Assembly (NCBI RefSeq): GCF_940670685.1
Contig: NZ_OW711693.1
Span: 2,232,001 to 2,296,000 of the forward strand
Length of the DNA stretch: 64,000 nt
Direction: 5' to 3'
From: Anaeropeptidivorans aminofermentans
Lineage (GTDB): Bacteria > Bacillota > Clostridia > Lachnospirales > UBA5962
A program made the position numbers and the translations under genes. A model generated the notes under the pieces. It did no database searches. It saw only the letters and a program-made list of their open reading frames with translations, and had not been told where the DNA came from. The stretch's first letter is position 1; each line of letters opens with the position of its first letter. This document shows positions 46,032 to 56,847 of this stretch, piece by piece.

Positions 46032-49000
46032 CTAGCGGCCAATGGGGTATATATCTACACCGTCTGCCGATATTTTCTTTTCCATCACTCTTAATACAGC
46101 TTCTACCGTATCTAATGAGGTCATAAGCTTTGTTCCGCCTTCGATTGCGGCTCTCCTGATTCTAAAGGCATCGCTGTTGATGTCGTTGCTTTTTGAAGGA
46201 ATATCCACTACGAAGTCTATGATTCCGCTTCTGATAGTATCCAAGATATTGGGAACGCCTTCTCCTATTTTCTTCACTGTTTTTACGTCAATGCCTGCTT
46301 CCTGCATGGTGTTTGCAGTTCCCTCCGTGGCTATGAAATTACAGCCCAAGGCTTCAAACCGCTTTGCAAGAGGAATAAAGTTCTTCTGTTCTCTTCTTCT
46401 TAAGGTAACGAGGATATTGCAGTTTTTTTCGGGTATTTTCATGCCGGAACCGACAAAGCCTTTATAAAACGCCTCTTCAAGGGTCTTGCCGATGCCTAAA
46501 ACCTCTCCTGTTGAACGCATTTCAGGTCCTAAAGTAGCTTCAACCTGCGGAAGCTTCTCCGTTGAGAAAACAGGGACTTTAACCGTTACAAAATCAGGCT
46601 CTTTATAGATTTCAGTATTGTAGCCAAGGTCTTTAAGCCTTTCGCCAAGCATAACCTTTGTCGCAACCTCTATAATGGGAACCCCTGTAACCTTGGAGAT
46701 ATAAGGAACTGTTCTTGACGAACGAGGGTTAACCTCTATAATGTAAAGCTCGTTTTCAAACTCTATAAACTGAATATTAATCATGCCCATAACTTCAAGG
46801 GCTATGGAAATATCCGCAGTAACCTTTAATATTTTATCCTTCATTTCCCGAGAAATGCTTTGGGGTGGATAGATGGAAATACTGTCTCCTGAATGGATTC
46901 CCGCTTTTTCAAGGTGTTCCATGATTCCCGGGATAAACACGGTTTCTCCGTCGCATATGGCGTCTACCTCGATTTCTCTTCCGCCTAAATACCGGTCAAT
47001 GAGAACGGGGTTTTTGCTATCCTTTATAAAAGCGTCTTTTAAATATCTTGTAAGCTCTGATTCCTCATAGGTGATTTCCATACCCTGGCCGCCAAGAACA
47101 TAGGAAGGACGCACCAAAAGCGGGAATGTAAGCTCCTTTGCGATTTTAAGGCCCTGCTCAAGATTCCATACGCCTTTGCCTTTCGGACGGAGGATATTGA
47201 GTTTTTCAAGAAGTTCATCGAATTTTTCCCTGTCTTCTGCCGTATCGATTTGGTCCGGCTTTGTTCCGTAGATGGGAATGTTCATTTCTTTAAAGAAATT
47301 GGCAAGCTTTATTGCAGTCTGGCCGCCGAACTGCAGTATAACACCGTCCGGCTTTTCCTTTTGAACTACATTTAAAACATCTTCTTCCGTAAGAGGCTCA
47401 AAGTAAAGCTTATCGGAAATGTCAAAGTCTGTGCTTACGGTTTCCGGGTTATTATTTACGATGATGGTTTCGATACCCATTTTCTTAAGGGCAAGAACAC
47501 TGTGTACGGAGCAGTAGTCAAATTCTATCCCCTGACCTATTCTGATAGGGCCTGAACCGATTACCATAACCTTCTTTTTATCCGTAATTTTCACTTCGTC
47601 CTCAAAGTCATACGTGGAATAATAGTAAGGAGAAACGGCTTCAAATTCTCCGGCACAAGTGTCTACCATTTTATAAACAGGGTTTACATTGTATTTTTCT
47701 CTAAGGGCATATATTTCCTTAGGGCTGCATTTTAAAAGGTTTGCCATGCCCTTATCTGAAAAGCCGATTTGCTTATATACTCTTAAAACTTCCTCATTGA
47801 TATCAGAAAGCTTCATTTCTTTCAGGGCTTCTTCCATATCGATGATATTTTTTATTTTTCTGATGAAGAAAGGGTCCATACCGGTAATCTGGCATATTTT
47901 CCCTACACGGTAATTTCTTCTGAGCATTTCCGCAAGATGGAAAAGCCTTTCATCGTCCGGCACCTGAACCAGTGCCTTAAGTTCTTCCATAGTTTTATCC
48001 CGCGAGGATTTTAAATCAAAATTATACTGGCCTATTTCAAGAGAGCGTATGCCCTTTAAGAGGGCTTGCTCAAGGCTGTTTCCGATGGCCATAACTTCTC
48101 CTGTTGCCATCATTTTTGTTCCTAAGGTTCTTTTGGCAAGGCTGAATTTATCAAAAGGCCATTTGGGTATTTTTAAAACCACATAGTCTACCACAGGCTC
48201 AAAGCAGGCAAAGGTTTTTCCTGTTACGGCGTTTTTGATTTCATCAAGGTTATATCCCAAGGCAATTTTAGCCGCAACCTTTGCTATGGGGTATCCTGTG
48301 GCCTTTGAAGCAAGAGCCGATGAGCGGCTTACCCTTGGGTTTATTTCTATAACAGCATAATTAAAGCTTTCAGGGTCAAGGGCAAACTGAACATTACAGC
48401 CCCCTTCTATTTTGATGGCGTCAATTATTTTAATGGCGGAGGTTCGAAGCATTTGATATTCTTTATCTGAAAGAGTTTGTGCCGGAGCTACGACGATGCT
48501 GTCTCCCGTATGGACGCCTACAGGGTCGATGTTTTCCATGCTGCACACGGCGATGCAGTTTCCGGCACCGTCCCGCATAACTTCAAATTCAATTTCCTTC
48601 CAGCCTTTGATGCTTTTTTCTATAAGCGCCTGATTTACGCGGCTTAATTGAAGGCCAAGGGTGAGTATCTCTCTAAGGTCGTCGCTGTTTTCCGCAATGC
48701 CGCCGCCGGTGCCCCCTAAGGTATAGGCTGGGCGTATGATGACGGGATAGCCTATTTTTTCCGCAAAGCTAAGACCGCTTTCTACATCTGTCACGATTTC
48801 AGATTCAACGATAGGCTCGTTAATTCTTTCCATAAGCTTTTTAAAGCCGTCTCTGTCTTCTCCTTCTTTAATGCCTTCGATAGAGGTTCCGACAACTCTT
48901 ACATTATATTTATCCAGAATGCCGCTGTCATAAAGCTCGCAGGAAAGGTTCAGGCCTGTCTGGCCTCCCATACCTGCAATAAGAGAATCAGGACGTTCTT

Positions 49001-49238
49001 TTGCAATTACCTTTTCAACGAATTCTATATTTAAAGGCTCTATATAAGTATAATGGGCAAGGCCTGCATCTGTCATGATGGTTGCGGGATTGCTGTTTAT
49101 AAGGACTACCTCTACCCCTTCTTCTTTTATGGCCTCGCAGGCCTGAGTGCCGGAGTAGTCGAATTCGGCGGCCTGGCCTATTACGATGGGGCCTGAGCCT
49201 ATTACAAGAACTTTTTTAATACTTATGTCTTTAGGCAT
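46032..49238 (-). CDS. carB: Carbamoyl-phosphate synthase, large subunit
   Basis: Makes carbamoyl phosphate for pyrimidine (and arginine) synthesis. 1068 residues with two homologous ATP-grasp halves (each beginning KVLVIGSGP or KVMVIGSGP and carrying GGTGGG / GGQGM loops), the oligomerisation domain in between, and a C-terminal MGS-like allosteric domain (about 930-1068). Its start overlaps the end of carA by eight bases. Location within the pyr operon suggests it serves UMP synthesis first. Confidence 0.99.
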   Translation of the reverse strand: MPKDISIKKVLVIGSGPIVIGQAAEFDYSGTQACEAIKEEGVEVVLINSNPATIMTDAGLAHYTYIEPLNIEFVEKVIAKERPDSLIAGMGGQTGLNLSCELYDSGILDKYNVRVVGTSIEGIKEGEDRDGFKKLMERINEPIVESEIVTDVESGLSFAEKIGYPVIIRPAYTLGGTGGGIAENSDDLREILTLGLQLSRVNQALIEKSIKGWKEIEFEVMRDGAGNCIAVCSMENIDPVGVHTGDSIVVAPAQTLSDKEYQMLRTSAIKIIDAIKIEGGCNVQFALDPESFNYAVIEINPRVSRSSALASKATGYPIAKVAAKIALGYNLDEIKNAVTGKTFACFEPVVDYVVLKIPKWPFDKFSLAKRTLGTKMMATGEVMAIGNSLEQALLKGIRSLEIGQYNFDLKSSRDKTMEELKALVQVPDDERLFHLAEMLRRNYRVGKICQITGMDPFFIRKIKNIIDMEEALKEMKLSDINEEVLRVYKQIGFSDKGMANLLKCSPKEIYALREKYNVNPVYKMVDTCAGEFEAVSPYYYSTYDFEDEVKITDKKKVMVIGSGPIRIGQGIEFDYCSVHSVLALKKMGIETIIVNNNPETVSTDFDISDKLYFEPLTEEDVLNVVQKEKPDGVILQFGGQTAIKLANFFKEMNIPIYGTKPDQIDTAEDREKFDELLEKLNILRPKGKGVWNLEQGLKIAKELTFPLLVRPSYVLGGQGMEITYEESELTRYLKDAFIKDSKNPVLIDRYLGGREIEVDAICDGETVFIPGIMEHLEKAGIHSGDSISIYPPQSISREMKDKILKVTADISIALEVMGMINIQFIEFENELYIIEVNPRSSRTVPYISKVTGVPIIEVATKVMLGERLKDLGYNTEIYKEPDFVTVKVPVFSTEKLPQVEATLGPEMRSTGEVLGIGKTLEEAFYKGFVGSGMKIPEKNCNILVTLRRREQKNFIPLAKRFEALGCNFIATEGTANTMQEAGIDVKTVKKIGEGVPNILDTIRSGIIDFVVDIPSKSNDINSDAFRIRRAAIEGGTKLMTSLDTVEAVLRVMEKKISADGVDIYPIGR

Positions 49239-50319
49239 TTTTATTTCCCCCTTCAGCTATGATTTTAAGAAAATCATCGAATATAAAGCCTGTATCAAGC
49301 GGCCCCGGTGAAGCCTCCGGGTGAAACTGCACGCTTGAAACCGGAAGACTTTTATGACGGATACCTTCTAAAGTATTATCGTTTACATTTACCCATGAAG
49401 CCATAACCTCTTCTGAGAGCTCTGACACTACAAATTCATGGTTCTGGCTTGATATGTAGCATCTTCCTGTTTCAAGGTTTTTAACCGGGTGATTGCCGCC
49501 GTGATGGCCGAATTTCATACGCTCTATTTTGCAGCCGAAGGCTATGGATAAAAGCTGGTGGCCTAAGCAGATACCTACCACCGGCCTAAGGTTCACAAGC
49601 TCCTTGATGTTTTCTATTACCTGCGGAATATAGTAAGGGTCTCCCGGGCCGTTGGAAAGGAAAATGCCGTCGGGATTTACTTTAAGTATTTCCTCAACCG
49701 ATGAAAAGGCGGGAAATACCGTGAGCTTGCATCCTCTTTTCTTTAAAGATTCAAGAATACCTCTTTTTATGCCGAAATCAATCACCGCTAAATGAAGGCC
49801 GTTCCCTTCTATGGTGTAAGCTTCCTTTGAGGTAACCTGAGATATAACGTCTATATTTGAATAAGAGTCAAATTTCTCCTTTAAATATTCTTCCGTAAGT
49901 TCTTCATTGTCTATGGCAATAATGGCTTTTGTGGTTCCGTTGTTTCTTAAAAATCTTGTTAATGCCCTTGTATCTATGCCTTCTATAGCCATGATTTTAT
50001 TTTGTTTTAAAAATCCTTCAAGCTTTATCTCACAGCGCCAGTTATTGGGATAATCGCATTTGCTTCTTACCACAAGGCCTGAAAGATGCGGTTTTTCCGC
50101 TTCCATATCTTCAAGGTTTATCCCGTAATTGCCTATAAGAGGATAAGTCATGCATACAATCTGGCCTGCAAAGGAGGGGTCTGTAAGGGTCTCCTGATAG
50201 CCTGTAAGGCCTGTTGTAAAAACAATTTCCCCTACCGTATCTTTGATATGCCCGAAGGCATATCCGTTAAATGTAGGGCCGTTTTCCAGTATAAGCTTCG
50301 CTTTTATATTTTTATCCAT
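49231..50319 (-). CDS. carA: Carbamoyl-phosphate synthase, small (glutaminase) subunit
   Basis: Class I glutamine amidotransferase subunit supplying ammonia to CarB. 362 residues from the ATG at 50319, chosen because GGGGAGG lies eight bases upstream; an upstream frame extension from 50364 overlaps pyrF. Catalytic Cys in [10 protein letters not shown], His/Glu in [11 protein letters not shown]. The N-terminal CPSase small-subunit domain begins [16 protein letters not shown]. Confidence 0.98.
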   Translation of the reverse strand: MDKNIKAKLILENGPTFNGYAFGHIKDTVGEIVFTTGLTGYQETLTDPSFAGQIVCMTYPLIGNYGINLEDMEAEKPHLSGLVVRSKCDYPNNWRCEIKLEGFLKQNKIMAIEGIDTRALTRFLRNNGTTKAIIAIDNEELTEEYLKEKFDSYSNIDVISQVTSKEAYTIEGNGLHLAVIDFGIKRGILESLKKRGCKLTVFPAFSSVEEILKVNPDGIFLSNGPGDPYYIPQVIENIKELVNLRPVVGICLGHQLLSIAFGCKIERMKFGHHGGNHPVKNLETGRCYISSQNHEFVVSELSEEVMASWVNVNDNTLEGIRHKSLPVSSVQFHPEASPGPLDTGFIFDDFLKIIAEGGNKNA

Positions 50320-50339
50320 GTTGTAAACCTCCCCCCTTC

Positions 50340-51275
50340 TTATAAAATGTGAATAAACTGGCAAATATCCTCTTGCATATCTATAACCGCCTGTCGGGAT
50401 GCCTTGGCAAATTCCTTTTCGGTAAAGTCATTTTTATATTTATCGTTTTTATAGGCGGCTATGATTCCTCTTGAGCTGTTAACGATTGCTCCAAGGCCGT
50501 TTTCATTGAAGCATACGGCTAAATCCTCCGCTTTTCCCCCTTGGGCTCCGTATCCCGGAACAAGGAAAAATACAGTCGGCATAATCTCTCTTAATCTTTT
50601 TGCCTGATCTTTGTGGGTTGCGCCAACGACTGCTCCTATGCTTGAAAAGCCGTGTTTTCCGATTAAATCCCCGCCCCATTTTGATACAAGGCCCCCTACG
50701 ATTTCATGAACAGGCTGGTTTTCAACTATTAAATCCTGTATTTCGCCGCTGTTGGGGTTGGATGTTTTCACAAGGACGAAAAGGCCACTTTCGTTTTCCT
50801 TGCAGTCTTCTATATAGGGCTCTATTCCGTCATATCCTAAATAAGGATTTACTGTAATAAAGTCGGAATTAAAAACCTCGTCTTCCATATGCCCTATTTT
50901 TACTTTTCCGATATGGGCTTTGGAATAGCATTTTGCAGTAGAGGCAATATCTCCTCTTTTTACGTCTCCTATTACAATAAGGCCCTTTCCCTTGGCATAC
51001 TGGGTAGTCTTTATATAAGCGGCGACACCTTCTGCCCCGAACTGCTCATACATGGCTATCTGTGGTTTTACGGCAGGTATGAGGTCGCAGACATGATCTA
51101 TTATTTCCATATTGAATCTAAGGATTGCTTCCGCAGCGCCTTTCGTAGTACAGCCGTAAGTTTCAAACATTTCATTTTTAAGGTATTCAGGAACAAAATC
51201 CAGCTGAGGGTCAAGGCCTACTACCGTAGGGTTTTGAGTTTCTCTTATTTTTGAAATCAGCTTATCTATAATCAT
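50340..51275 (-). CDS. pyrF: Orotidine 5'-phosphate decarboxylase (type 2)
   Basis: Final step to UMP. 311 residues, longer than the classical type 1 enzyme and typical of the type 2 PyrF found in Clostridia and Actinobacteria. NPTVGLDPQLD at the N-terminus, the catalytic Lys/Asp cluster in VIGDVKRGDIAST, and LVPGYGAQGG as the phosphate loop. Between pyrC and carA. Confidence 0.97.
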   Translation of the reverse strand: MIIDKLISKIRETQNPTVVGLDPQLDFVPEYLKNEMFETYGCTTKGAAEAILRFNMEIIDHVCDLIPAVKPQIAMYEQFGAEGVAAYIKTTQYAKGKGLIVIGDVKRGDIASTAKCYSKAHIGKVKIGHMEDEVFNSDFITVNPYLGYDGIEPYIEDCKENESGLFVLVKTSNPNSGEIQDLIVENQPVHEIVGGLVSKWGGDLIGKHGFSSIGAVVGATHKDQAKRLREIMPTVFFLVPGYGAQGGKAEDLAVCFNENGLGAIVNSSRGIIAAYKNDKYKNDFTEKEFAKASRQAVIDMQEDICQFIHIL

Positions 51276-51314
51276 AAAGTCCTCCTAATATCACGTTTGT
51301 ATAATTATACATTT

Positions 51315-52610
51315 TTATTTATAAAAATGCAATTCGTAATTATAAACTTTTATATTACCTGAAACAATAAGATGCTTTACTCTGCCCTTTACCTTAAGGC
51401 CGTGAAAGGGGCTGTTCTTTCCCTTGGACTTAAAGCTTTTAACGTCTATTTCATACTCATTTTTATAATCTATAATGGCGATATCCGCCGCCATGCCTTC
51501 GCTTAATTTTCCTTTGTTAAGCCCTATAACTTTCGCGGGGTTAACAGTCATTTTTTCTATCAGCTCATAGGCAGTTAATATACCTTTATTCACAAGATTT
51601 GTTACCCCAAGAGGAAGCGCTGTTTCAAGACCTACAATGCCGTTTGCGGAAGCCTTAAAGCCTTTATTCTTCTCATCTTCATGGTGGGGGGCATGGTCTG
51701 TTGCTATTACCTCTATGATGTTTTCTTTAAGGCCTCTGATAATAGCTTCCATGTCTTCTCTGCTTCTTAAAGGAGGGTTCATTTTATAATTTCCGTCGTC
51801 TGAGGGTATGTCCTCGTCACAGATGCTGAAATGATGGGGAGTTGCTTCGGCTGTTACCTTTGCCCCTCTTTTTTTAGCATCTTCTATGATATCAACGCAG
51901 CCCTTTGTACTCATATGGCATAAATGGAGCCTTGCCCCTACACTTTCTGATATTATGATATCCCTGGAAACGATTACCTCTTCGGAAGCGTTGGATATGC
52001 CTCTTAAATTAAATTCCTTTGATTTAATGCCTTCGTTTATAACGCCGCCGTCAACCAAATCAATATCTTCACAGTGGGAAAACATAGGCAAATCATTTTT
52101 TACGCATTCTTCAAGAGATTTTTTCAGAAGAAGAGAGTTCATTACGCTGTAGCCGTCTTCGCTTATGGCGCATACACCGGCTTCCTTAAGCTCTTTCACA
52201 TCTGTAAGCTCTTTGCCTTGCTGGCCCTTTGTGGCGCTTCCTATGGACAGAATATTTACTTTTGCCTTTTCTGCTGCTTCTTTATAAATCTTTCGAACCA
52301 CTTCTTTGCAGTCCGTTACAGGCTTTGTGTTAGGCATTGCGCATATGGTGGTAAATCCGCCTATGGCAGCGGCATTTGCCCCCGTTTCAATTTCTTCTTT
52401 ATACTCAAGTCCGGGGCTTCTTAAATGAACATGCAGGTCTATAAGCCCGGGAGTAACCCAGTTTTCAGAAGCATCGATTATGGTTTCCGCGTTGAATTCA
52501 AGACTTTTGCCGACTTTTTTTATTATTCCGTCCTCTACAAAAATATCAAGAATTTTATCCAAGCCGTTTCCCGGGTCAATCACATGCCCGTTTTTAATTA
52601 AAATGCTCAT
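51315..52610 (-). CDS. pyrC: Dihydroorotase (class I)
   Basis: Zinc amidohydrolase closing carbamoyl aspartate to dihydroorotate. 431 residues, class I type. Metal ligands in LIDLHVHLRSPG, further His in HCEDID and HLCHMST, and Asp in IATDHAPHH. First structural gene after the attenuator; AAGAAGGGAAGGG serves as ribosome site. pyrB and pyrE are not in the window. Confidence 0.97.
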   Translation of the reverse strand: MSILIKNGHVIDPGNGLDKILDIFVEDGIIKKVGKSLEFNAETIIDASENWVTPGLIDLHVHLRSPGLEYKEEIETGANAAAIGGFTTICAMPNTKPVTDCKEVVRKIYKEAAEKAKVNILSIGSATKGQQGKELTDVKELKEAGVCAISEDGYSVMNSLLLKKSLEECVKNDLPMFSHCEDIDLVDGGVINEGIKSKEFNLRGISNASEEVIVSRDIIISESVGARLHLCHMSTKGCVDIIEDAKKRGAKVTAEATPHHFSICDEDIPSDDGNYKMNPPLRSREDMEAIIRGLKENIIEVIATDHAPHHEDEKNKGFKASANGIVGLETALPLGVTNLVNKGILTAYELIEKMTVNPAKVIGLNKGKLSEGMAADIAIIDYKNEYEIDVKSFKSKGKNSPFHGLKVKGRVKHLIVSGNIKVYNYELHFYK

Positions 52611-52633
52611 ATTTTCCCTTCCCTTCTTTGCAT

Positions 52634-52669
52634 AAAAAAAACAATAAAAATAGTAATTTTTATTGTTTT
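52634..52669 (-). terminator. Attenuator: intrinsic terminator between the pyr leader ORF and pyrC
   Basis: AAAACAATAAAAAT (52638-52651) pairs perfectly over 14 bp with 52656-52669 across a four-base loop and is followed on the minus strand by a T run. No gene ends here in the usual sense: it lies between the operon promoter and pyrC, and the stop codon of the leader ORF is inside its 5' arm. Confidence 0.9.
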
Positions 52670-52761
52670 AGTAAGATTCTTATATAATTATCAATAGAAA
52701 CAAAGGGGACTTTTTCAAATCCAGAAGTATATATATCGCTTATCTTGTCTATATAAAACAT
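52660..52761 (-). CDS. pyr operon leader peptide, 33 residues
   Basis: ATG at 52761, TAA at 52660-52662, with an AAGGGGG ribosome site eight bases upstream and a good promoter about 30 bases before that. The peptide starts MFYIDKISDIYTSGF and ends NYIRILLKQ; it has no known domain and no run of one regulatory amino acid. Its last codons and stop are inside the 5' arm of the attenuator stem, so a ribosome finishing the ORF would prevent terminator folding. By analogy with E. coli pyrBI, slow transcription of U-rich RNA at low UTP would let the ribosome keep up and cause read-through. Inference from architecture. Confidence 0.75.
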   Translation of the reverse strand: MFYIDKISDIYTSGFEKVPFVSIDNYIRILLKQ

Positions 52762-52798
52762 CTTTTGAACCCCCTTCGATTTTCTACACACTTTATAT

Positions 52799-52827
52799 AG
52801 TCTATCATCAAAAATAAGACTTGTCAA
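52799..52827 (-). promoter_or_regulatory. Promoter of the pyr operon
   Basis: TTGACA (52822-52827), 17-base spacer, TAGACT (52799-52804) on the minus strand. Start of transcription expected near 52792. Confidence 0.85.
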
Positions 52828-53003
52828 TATTTGTTTTCATTATTCTTTTATTTTTTAAAAATAAATTTCAGAGGCTTTTGATAAGGATATAGCTTAAATT
52901 AGTTAAAAAAATCAAGTAAATTCACGATATATGTTTTTTCCTTTGCAAAATTTCTGTTTATATTATAAAATATGGATATATTTAATAAAAAAGGAGTTTT
53001 GTT

Positions 53004-54452
53004 ATGGTAAGGACAAGATTTGCTCCAAGTCCCACAGGATACATGCATATAGGTAATTTAAGGACAGCCCTTTATGAATACCTTATAGCGAAAGGAAACA
53101 ATGGCCAGTTCATTTTAAGAATTGAGGATACGGACCAGGCAAGATATGTCGAAGATGCCGTTGAGCTTATATATAAAACCCTCGAAATAACCGGTCTTAA
53201 ACATGATGAAGGGCCGGACATCGGCGGTGAATACGGTCCTTACGTTCAAAGCGAAAGAAAGGGCATTTATCTTGATTACGCTTTAGAACTTGTAAAGGCA
53301 AAAAAGGCCTATTACTGCTTCTGTACTGTTGAAAGGCTTGAAGAGCTTCATAAAAACAGCGACCTTGGCATAGCCAAATACGACAGGCACTGTATGCATT
53401 TAAGCGAAAAAGAAATTGAAGAAAACCTTAAAAACGGCGTTCCCTATGTCATCAGGCAAGCAATTCCTGAAGGAAAATCTACCTTTAACGATGTGGTTTA
53501 CGGTGAAATCACCATAGATAATTCTGAGCTTGATGATCAGGTTTTAATAAAAAGCGATGGCCTTCCCACTTATAATTTTGCAAACGTTATTGACGACCAT
53601 TTAATGAAAATCACTCATGTTGTAAGAGGAAGCGAGTATATCTCCTCGACCCCTAAGTATAATCTCTTATACGAAGCCTTCGGCTGGGAAATCCCTACTT
53701 ATGTGCATCTTCCTCTTATCGTTAAAAAAGACGGGAGCAAAATATCCAAAAGAAAGGGAGACGCTTCCTTTGAGGACCTGCTTAAAATGGGATTTTTGCC
53801 TGAGGCCGTAATGAACTATATCGCCCTTTTAGGCTGGAGCCCCGGAACCAATCAGGAGATTTTCTCTTTGAAAGAGCTTGAAGAGCAATTTGATGTAAAG
53901 GGTCTTTCAAAATCCCCTTCCGCATTTGATGAGGACAAGCTTAAATGGCTTAACAGCGAGTATATTAAAAAGCTTGACTTTGATAAATTTTATGAAATGG
54001 TTGAGCCTTTCTTAAAAGCAGGGGTGAAGTCTTCCGGCATAGATTTCAAAGAGCTTGCTAAAATGGCTCAAAGCCGTATCGATACTATAAACAGCGCTCC
54101 TGAACTTTTTGACTTTATTGATACCCTTCCCGAATATTCCACAGAGCTTTTCATTCATAAGAAAATGAAAACAGACGAGGCCGTTTCTTTAAGCTCTCTT
54201 ATTAAAGTTTTAGAACTTTTTGAGAAAATGGACGGCCAATGGACAAACGACTATATTTATGAAAGCCTTATTGCTCTTGTAAACGAGCTTGGCCTTAAAA
54301 ACGGGCAGATTTTGTGGCCGGTTCGGACAGCCCTTTCCGGAAAGCCCTCTTCACCTTGCGGAGCAAGTGAGCTTGCAGAGCTTTTAGGCAGAGAGAAAAG
54401 TATTGAAAGAATTCAATATGCCATAGAGCTTTTACAAAATAAGTTAAACTAG
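53004..54452 (+). CDS. gltX: Glutamyl-tRNA synthetase
   Basis: Class I synthetase charging tRNA-Glu. 482 residues. HIGH motif in [23 protein letters not shown] equivalent in [10 protein letters not shown], and EDTDQAR for the glutamate pocket; a C-terminal helical anticodon-binding region follows. AAGGAG precedes the ATG. Monocistronic, divergent from the pyr operon, terminated by a strong hairpin. Confidence 0.98.
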   Translation: MVRTRFAPSPTGYMHIGNLRTALYEYLIAKGNNGQFILRIEDTDQARYVEDAVELIYKTLEITGLKHDEGPDIGGEYGPYVQSERKGIYLDYALELVKAKKAYYCFCTVERLEELHKNSDLGIAKYDRHCMHLSEKEIEENLKNGVPYVIRQAIPEGKSTFNDVVYGEITIDNSELDDQVLIKSDGLPTYNFANVIDDHLMKITHVVRGSEYISSTPKYNLLYEAFGWEIPTYVHLPLIVKKDGSKISKRKGDASFEDLLKMGFLPEAVMNYIALLGWSPGTNQEIFSLKELEEQFDVKGLSKSPSAFDEDKLKWLNSEYIKKLDFDKFYEMVEPFLKAGVKSSGIDFKELAKMAQSRIDTINSAPELFDFIDTLPEYSTELFIHKKMKTDEAVSLSSLIKVLELFEKMDGQWTNDYIYESLIALVNELGLKNGQILWPVRTALSGKPSSPCGASELAELLGREKSIERIQYAIELLQNKLN

Positions 54453-54557
54453 ATAAAATATAGATTTGTACAGCAAATCTATATCATACTTCTTAAGTTT
54501 ACAGGATATACTGAAGCCAAATGCCTGTTTTCTAAGTTCGTATTTTTTATATTAAAG

Positions 54558-54591
54558 AAAGCGGTGCTGCAATATTGCAGCACCGCTTTTT
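54558..54591. terminator. Bidirectional terminator between gltX and dapL
   Basis: AAAGCGGTGCTGCAAT pairs perfectly with its complement, with A-rich sequence on one side and T-rich on the other, serving both convergent operons. Confidence 0.9.
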
Positions 54592-54598
54592 AAAAAAT

Positions 54599-55777
54599 TT
54601 ATAGTAACTTTTCTATTCTCTTCATAGCTTCTATCGTATTGTCTCTGTCACCAAAGGCCGTAAGCCTGAAAAATCCTTCTCCGTTTTCCCCGAATCCTGA
54701 ACCGGGGGTACCCACTAAATTAGCCTTTTCAAGAAGATAGTCAAAAAACTCCCACGAAGTCATATTATCCGGGCATTTAAGCCAGATATAAGGAGAGTTT
54801 TCCCCTCCTGTAAAGTATATACCCTTTTTCCTAAAGGTCTCTGCCATGATTTCTGCGTTTTTCATATAATATTCAATATTATTTCTGCATTGCGCAAAGC
54901 CCTCGTCACAAAGGGCCGCCTCGGCGCCTCTTTGTATGATATAGGGAACACCGTTAAATTTAGTAGTCTGCCTTCTGAGCCAAAGCTTATTAAGCTTTAC
55001 TCCTTCAAATTCAAGCGCCATAGGAATGACCGTATACCCGCAGCGGGTTCCCGTAAAGCCGGCCATTTTGGAGAAGGAGGAAAATTCTATTGCGCATTTT
55101 TCGGCCCCGGGAATCAAATAGATGCTTGTGGGAAGGCTTTTATCTTTAATAAAGCATTCATAAGCTGCATCAAATAAAATAACCGCATTTTGATTTATTG
55201 CATATTGAACCCATTTTGCAAGCATTTCATATGTATACACGGAGCCTGTAGGATTATTCGGCGAGCATAAATATATAATATCGGCCGCTACAGATTCATC
55301 AGGCATGGGAAGAAAATTATTTTCTTCTCCTGCTTTCATAAAAGCAACTTCTCGGCCTGCCATAATATTCGTATCAAGATATACGGGATAAACAGGGTCT
55401 GGAATTAAAACCTTATTGTCGATGCTGAAAATATCAAGGATATTTCCTAAATCGCTTTTTGCTCCGTCGCTTACAAAAATTTCATCATCTTTTAAACTTA
55501 CGTTCTTTTTGCCGTAATACTCTTTTATGGAAGCCCTAAGAAAATCATATCCCTGCTCTGGGCCGTAACCTCTGAAGCTTTCTTTTTTGCCCATTTCCAT
55601 AGATGCCTTTGTCATTGCATCTACTACGGTTTTAGCAAGAGGCAAAGTAACGTCGCCGATACCCATTTTTATAATGTCTGCATTGGGATTTTTCTCTTTA
55701 AATTCGGCAATTTTCTTTGATATCGTTGAAAATAAATAACTTTCCGTAAGATTATTATAATTGTCGTTAATTTTCAT
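54599..55777 (-). CDS. dapL: LL-diaminopimelate aminotransferase
   Basis: PLP enzyme converting tetrahydrodipicolinate directly to LL-diaminopimelate, the short lysine/peptidoglycan route. 392 residues. N-terminal NYNNLTESYLFSTISKKI and IKMGIGDVTLPL are typical of DapL; the PLP Lys is in SFSKMAGFTGTRCGY and the phosphate Arg near the C-terminus in GFFRLTAFG. Downstream of dapF by 15 bases, so the two DAP enzymes are co-transcribed. Confidence 0.96.
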   Translation of the reverse strand: MKINDNYNNLTESYLFSTISKKIAEFKEKNPNADIIKMGIGDVTLPLAKTVVDAMTKASMEMGKKESFRGYGPEQGYDFLRASIKEYYGKKNVSLKDDEIFVSDGAKSDLGNILDIFSIDNKVLIPDPVYPVYLDTNIMAGREVAFMKAGEENNFLPMPDESVAADIIYLCSPNNPTGSVYTYEMLAKWVQYAINQNAVILFDAAYECFIKDKSLPTSIYLIPGAEKCAIEFSSFSKMAGFTGTRCGYTVIPMALEFEGVKLNKLWLRRQTTKFNGVPYIIQRGAEAALCDEGFAQCRNNIEYYMKNAEIMAETFRKKGIYFTGGENSPYIWLKCPDNMTSWEFFDYLLEKANLVGTPGSGFGENGEGFFRLTAFGDRDNTIEAMKRIEKLL

Positions 55778-55792
55778 AAGTCTGCTCCTTTA

Positions 55793-56632
55793 TTAAATCT
55801 CAACTGTGCCGTCAAATACCTTTTTAGCAGGGCCCGTCATTAAAACCCTTTCATCTGTATAATTTATAATAAGCTCTCCGCCTAAGAGCTTTACTTTTAC
55901 GTCTTCCCCTTTTTTAAAATAACCGCATTCCGCAGCCGCAACAACAGTTGCACAGGCTCCCGTTCCGCAGGCAAGGGTTTCGCCGCTGCCCCTTTCCCAA
56001 ACACGCATCGTAAGGGAGTTCTCGCCTGTTATTTTTATAAATTCTGTATTAACCCCCTCAGGAAAGATACTGTTTTTCTCAAACAGAGGGCCTATTTTTT
56101 CTATCTCCAGATTCTCAAGGTCATCATAAAATACGACACAATGAGGATTTCCCATGGAAACGCATGTTATTTTAACATTATTTCCAGAAATGTCTGTTTC
56201 TTTATTGATTATACTTTCTCCCGGAAGATTTACAGGGATAAGTGCTGGCTTAAGCTCGGCTTTTCCCATATCTACAGTTACGGAACTTACCTTTCCGTCT
56301 TTAATCTTTAGCTTTAATGTCTTTATTCCGCTTAAGGTGTCTACGGTGATTTCTTCTTTATTTACAATACCGTTATCGTACATATACTTTCCTACGCAGC
56401 GTATGCCGTTTCCGCACATTTTTGCTTCGCTTCCGTCCATATTAAAGATGGACATTCTGCCGTCTGCCTTTTCAGAAGGCGAAATTAATATGATACCGTC
56501 ACCTCCTATGCCAAAATGCCTGTCGGAAAGCTTAATACTTAATCTCTCCGGCTCCTTAATCGTTTCCTTGAAACAATTAATATAAATATAATCGTTTCCG
56601 CATCCTTCCATCTTTGTAAAATTAAGATTCAT
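55793..56632 (-). CDS. dapF: Diaminopimelate epimerase
   Basis: PLP-independent two-base epimerase, LL- to meso-diaminopimelate. 279 residues with both catalytic cysteines visible: MCGNGIRC in the first half and ACGTGAC in the second. First gene of dapF-dapL. Confidence 0.98.
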   Translation of the reverse strand: MNLNFTKMEGCGNDYIYINCFKETIKEPERLSIKLSDRHFGIGGDGIILISPSEKADGRMSIFNMDGSEAKMCGNGIRCVGKYMYDNGIVNKEEITVDTLSGIKTLKLKIKDGKVSSVTVDMGKAELKPALIPVNLPGESIINKETDISGNNVKITCVSMGNPHCVVFYDDLENLEIEKIGPLFEKNSIFPEGVNTEFIKITGENSLTMRVWERGSGETLACGTGACATVVAAAECGYFKKGEDVKVKLLGGELIINYTDERVLMTGPAKKVFDGTVEI

Positions 56633-56702
56633 GTCACACCTCTCAAAAATTGTATTTTAATTCCATAAAATTACTTTTATTTCCATATGAAGATTATTTT
56701 TT

Positions 56703-56729
56703 AGGGCAATGGACATAAGTCATTGCCCT
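56703..56729. terminator. Hairpin between the ANTAR gene and dapF
   Basis: AGGGCAATG pairs with CATTGCCCT. T run only on the plus side, whereas both neighbours are on minus, so its role is unclear; it could be a 3' stem for the glnA operon or a 5' element of dapF. Confidence 0.4.
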
Positions 56730-56747
56730 TTTAAATACTAATATTGA

Positions 56748-56846
56748 ATAGTTTTTACTTCAAATAACAGTAATAGAATTTTATTTTATCTGATAATGCT
56801 ATGGCAAAACCGCAGCCTGCTTACTGTTTAAAATGAAATTATCTAT
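56748..56846. repeat. Degraded copy of MITE-like repeat 1
   Basis: Left end ATAGTTTTTACTTCAAATAACAGTAATAG and right end TTACTGTTTAAAATGAAATTATCTAT keep the inverted-repeat relation and resemble the termini of the better copies; the middle differs. Confidence 0.5.
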
Positions 56847-56847
56847 C

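Noticed and set aside
49231-50364. Longer carA start at 50364
   Set aside because: It overlaps pyrF coding sequence; the ATG at 50319 has a proper ribosome site.
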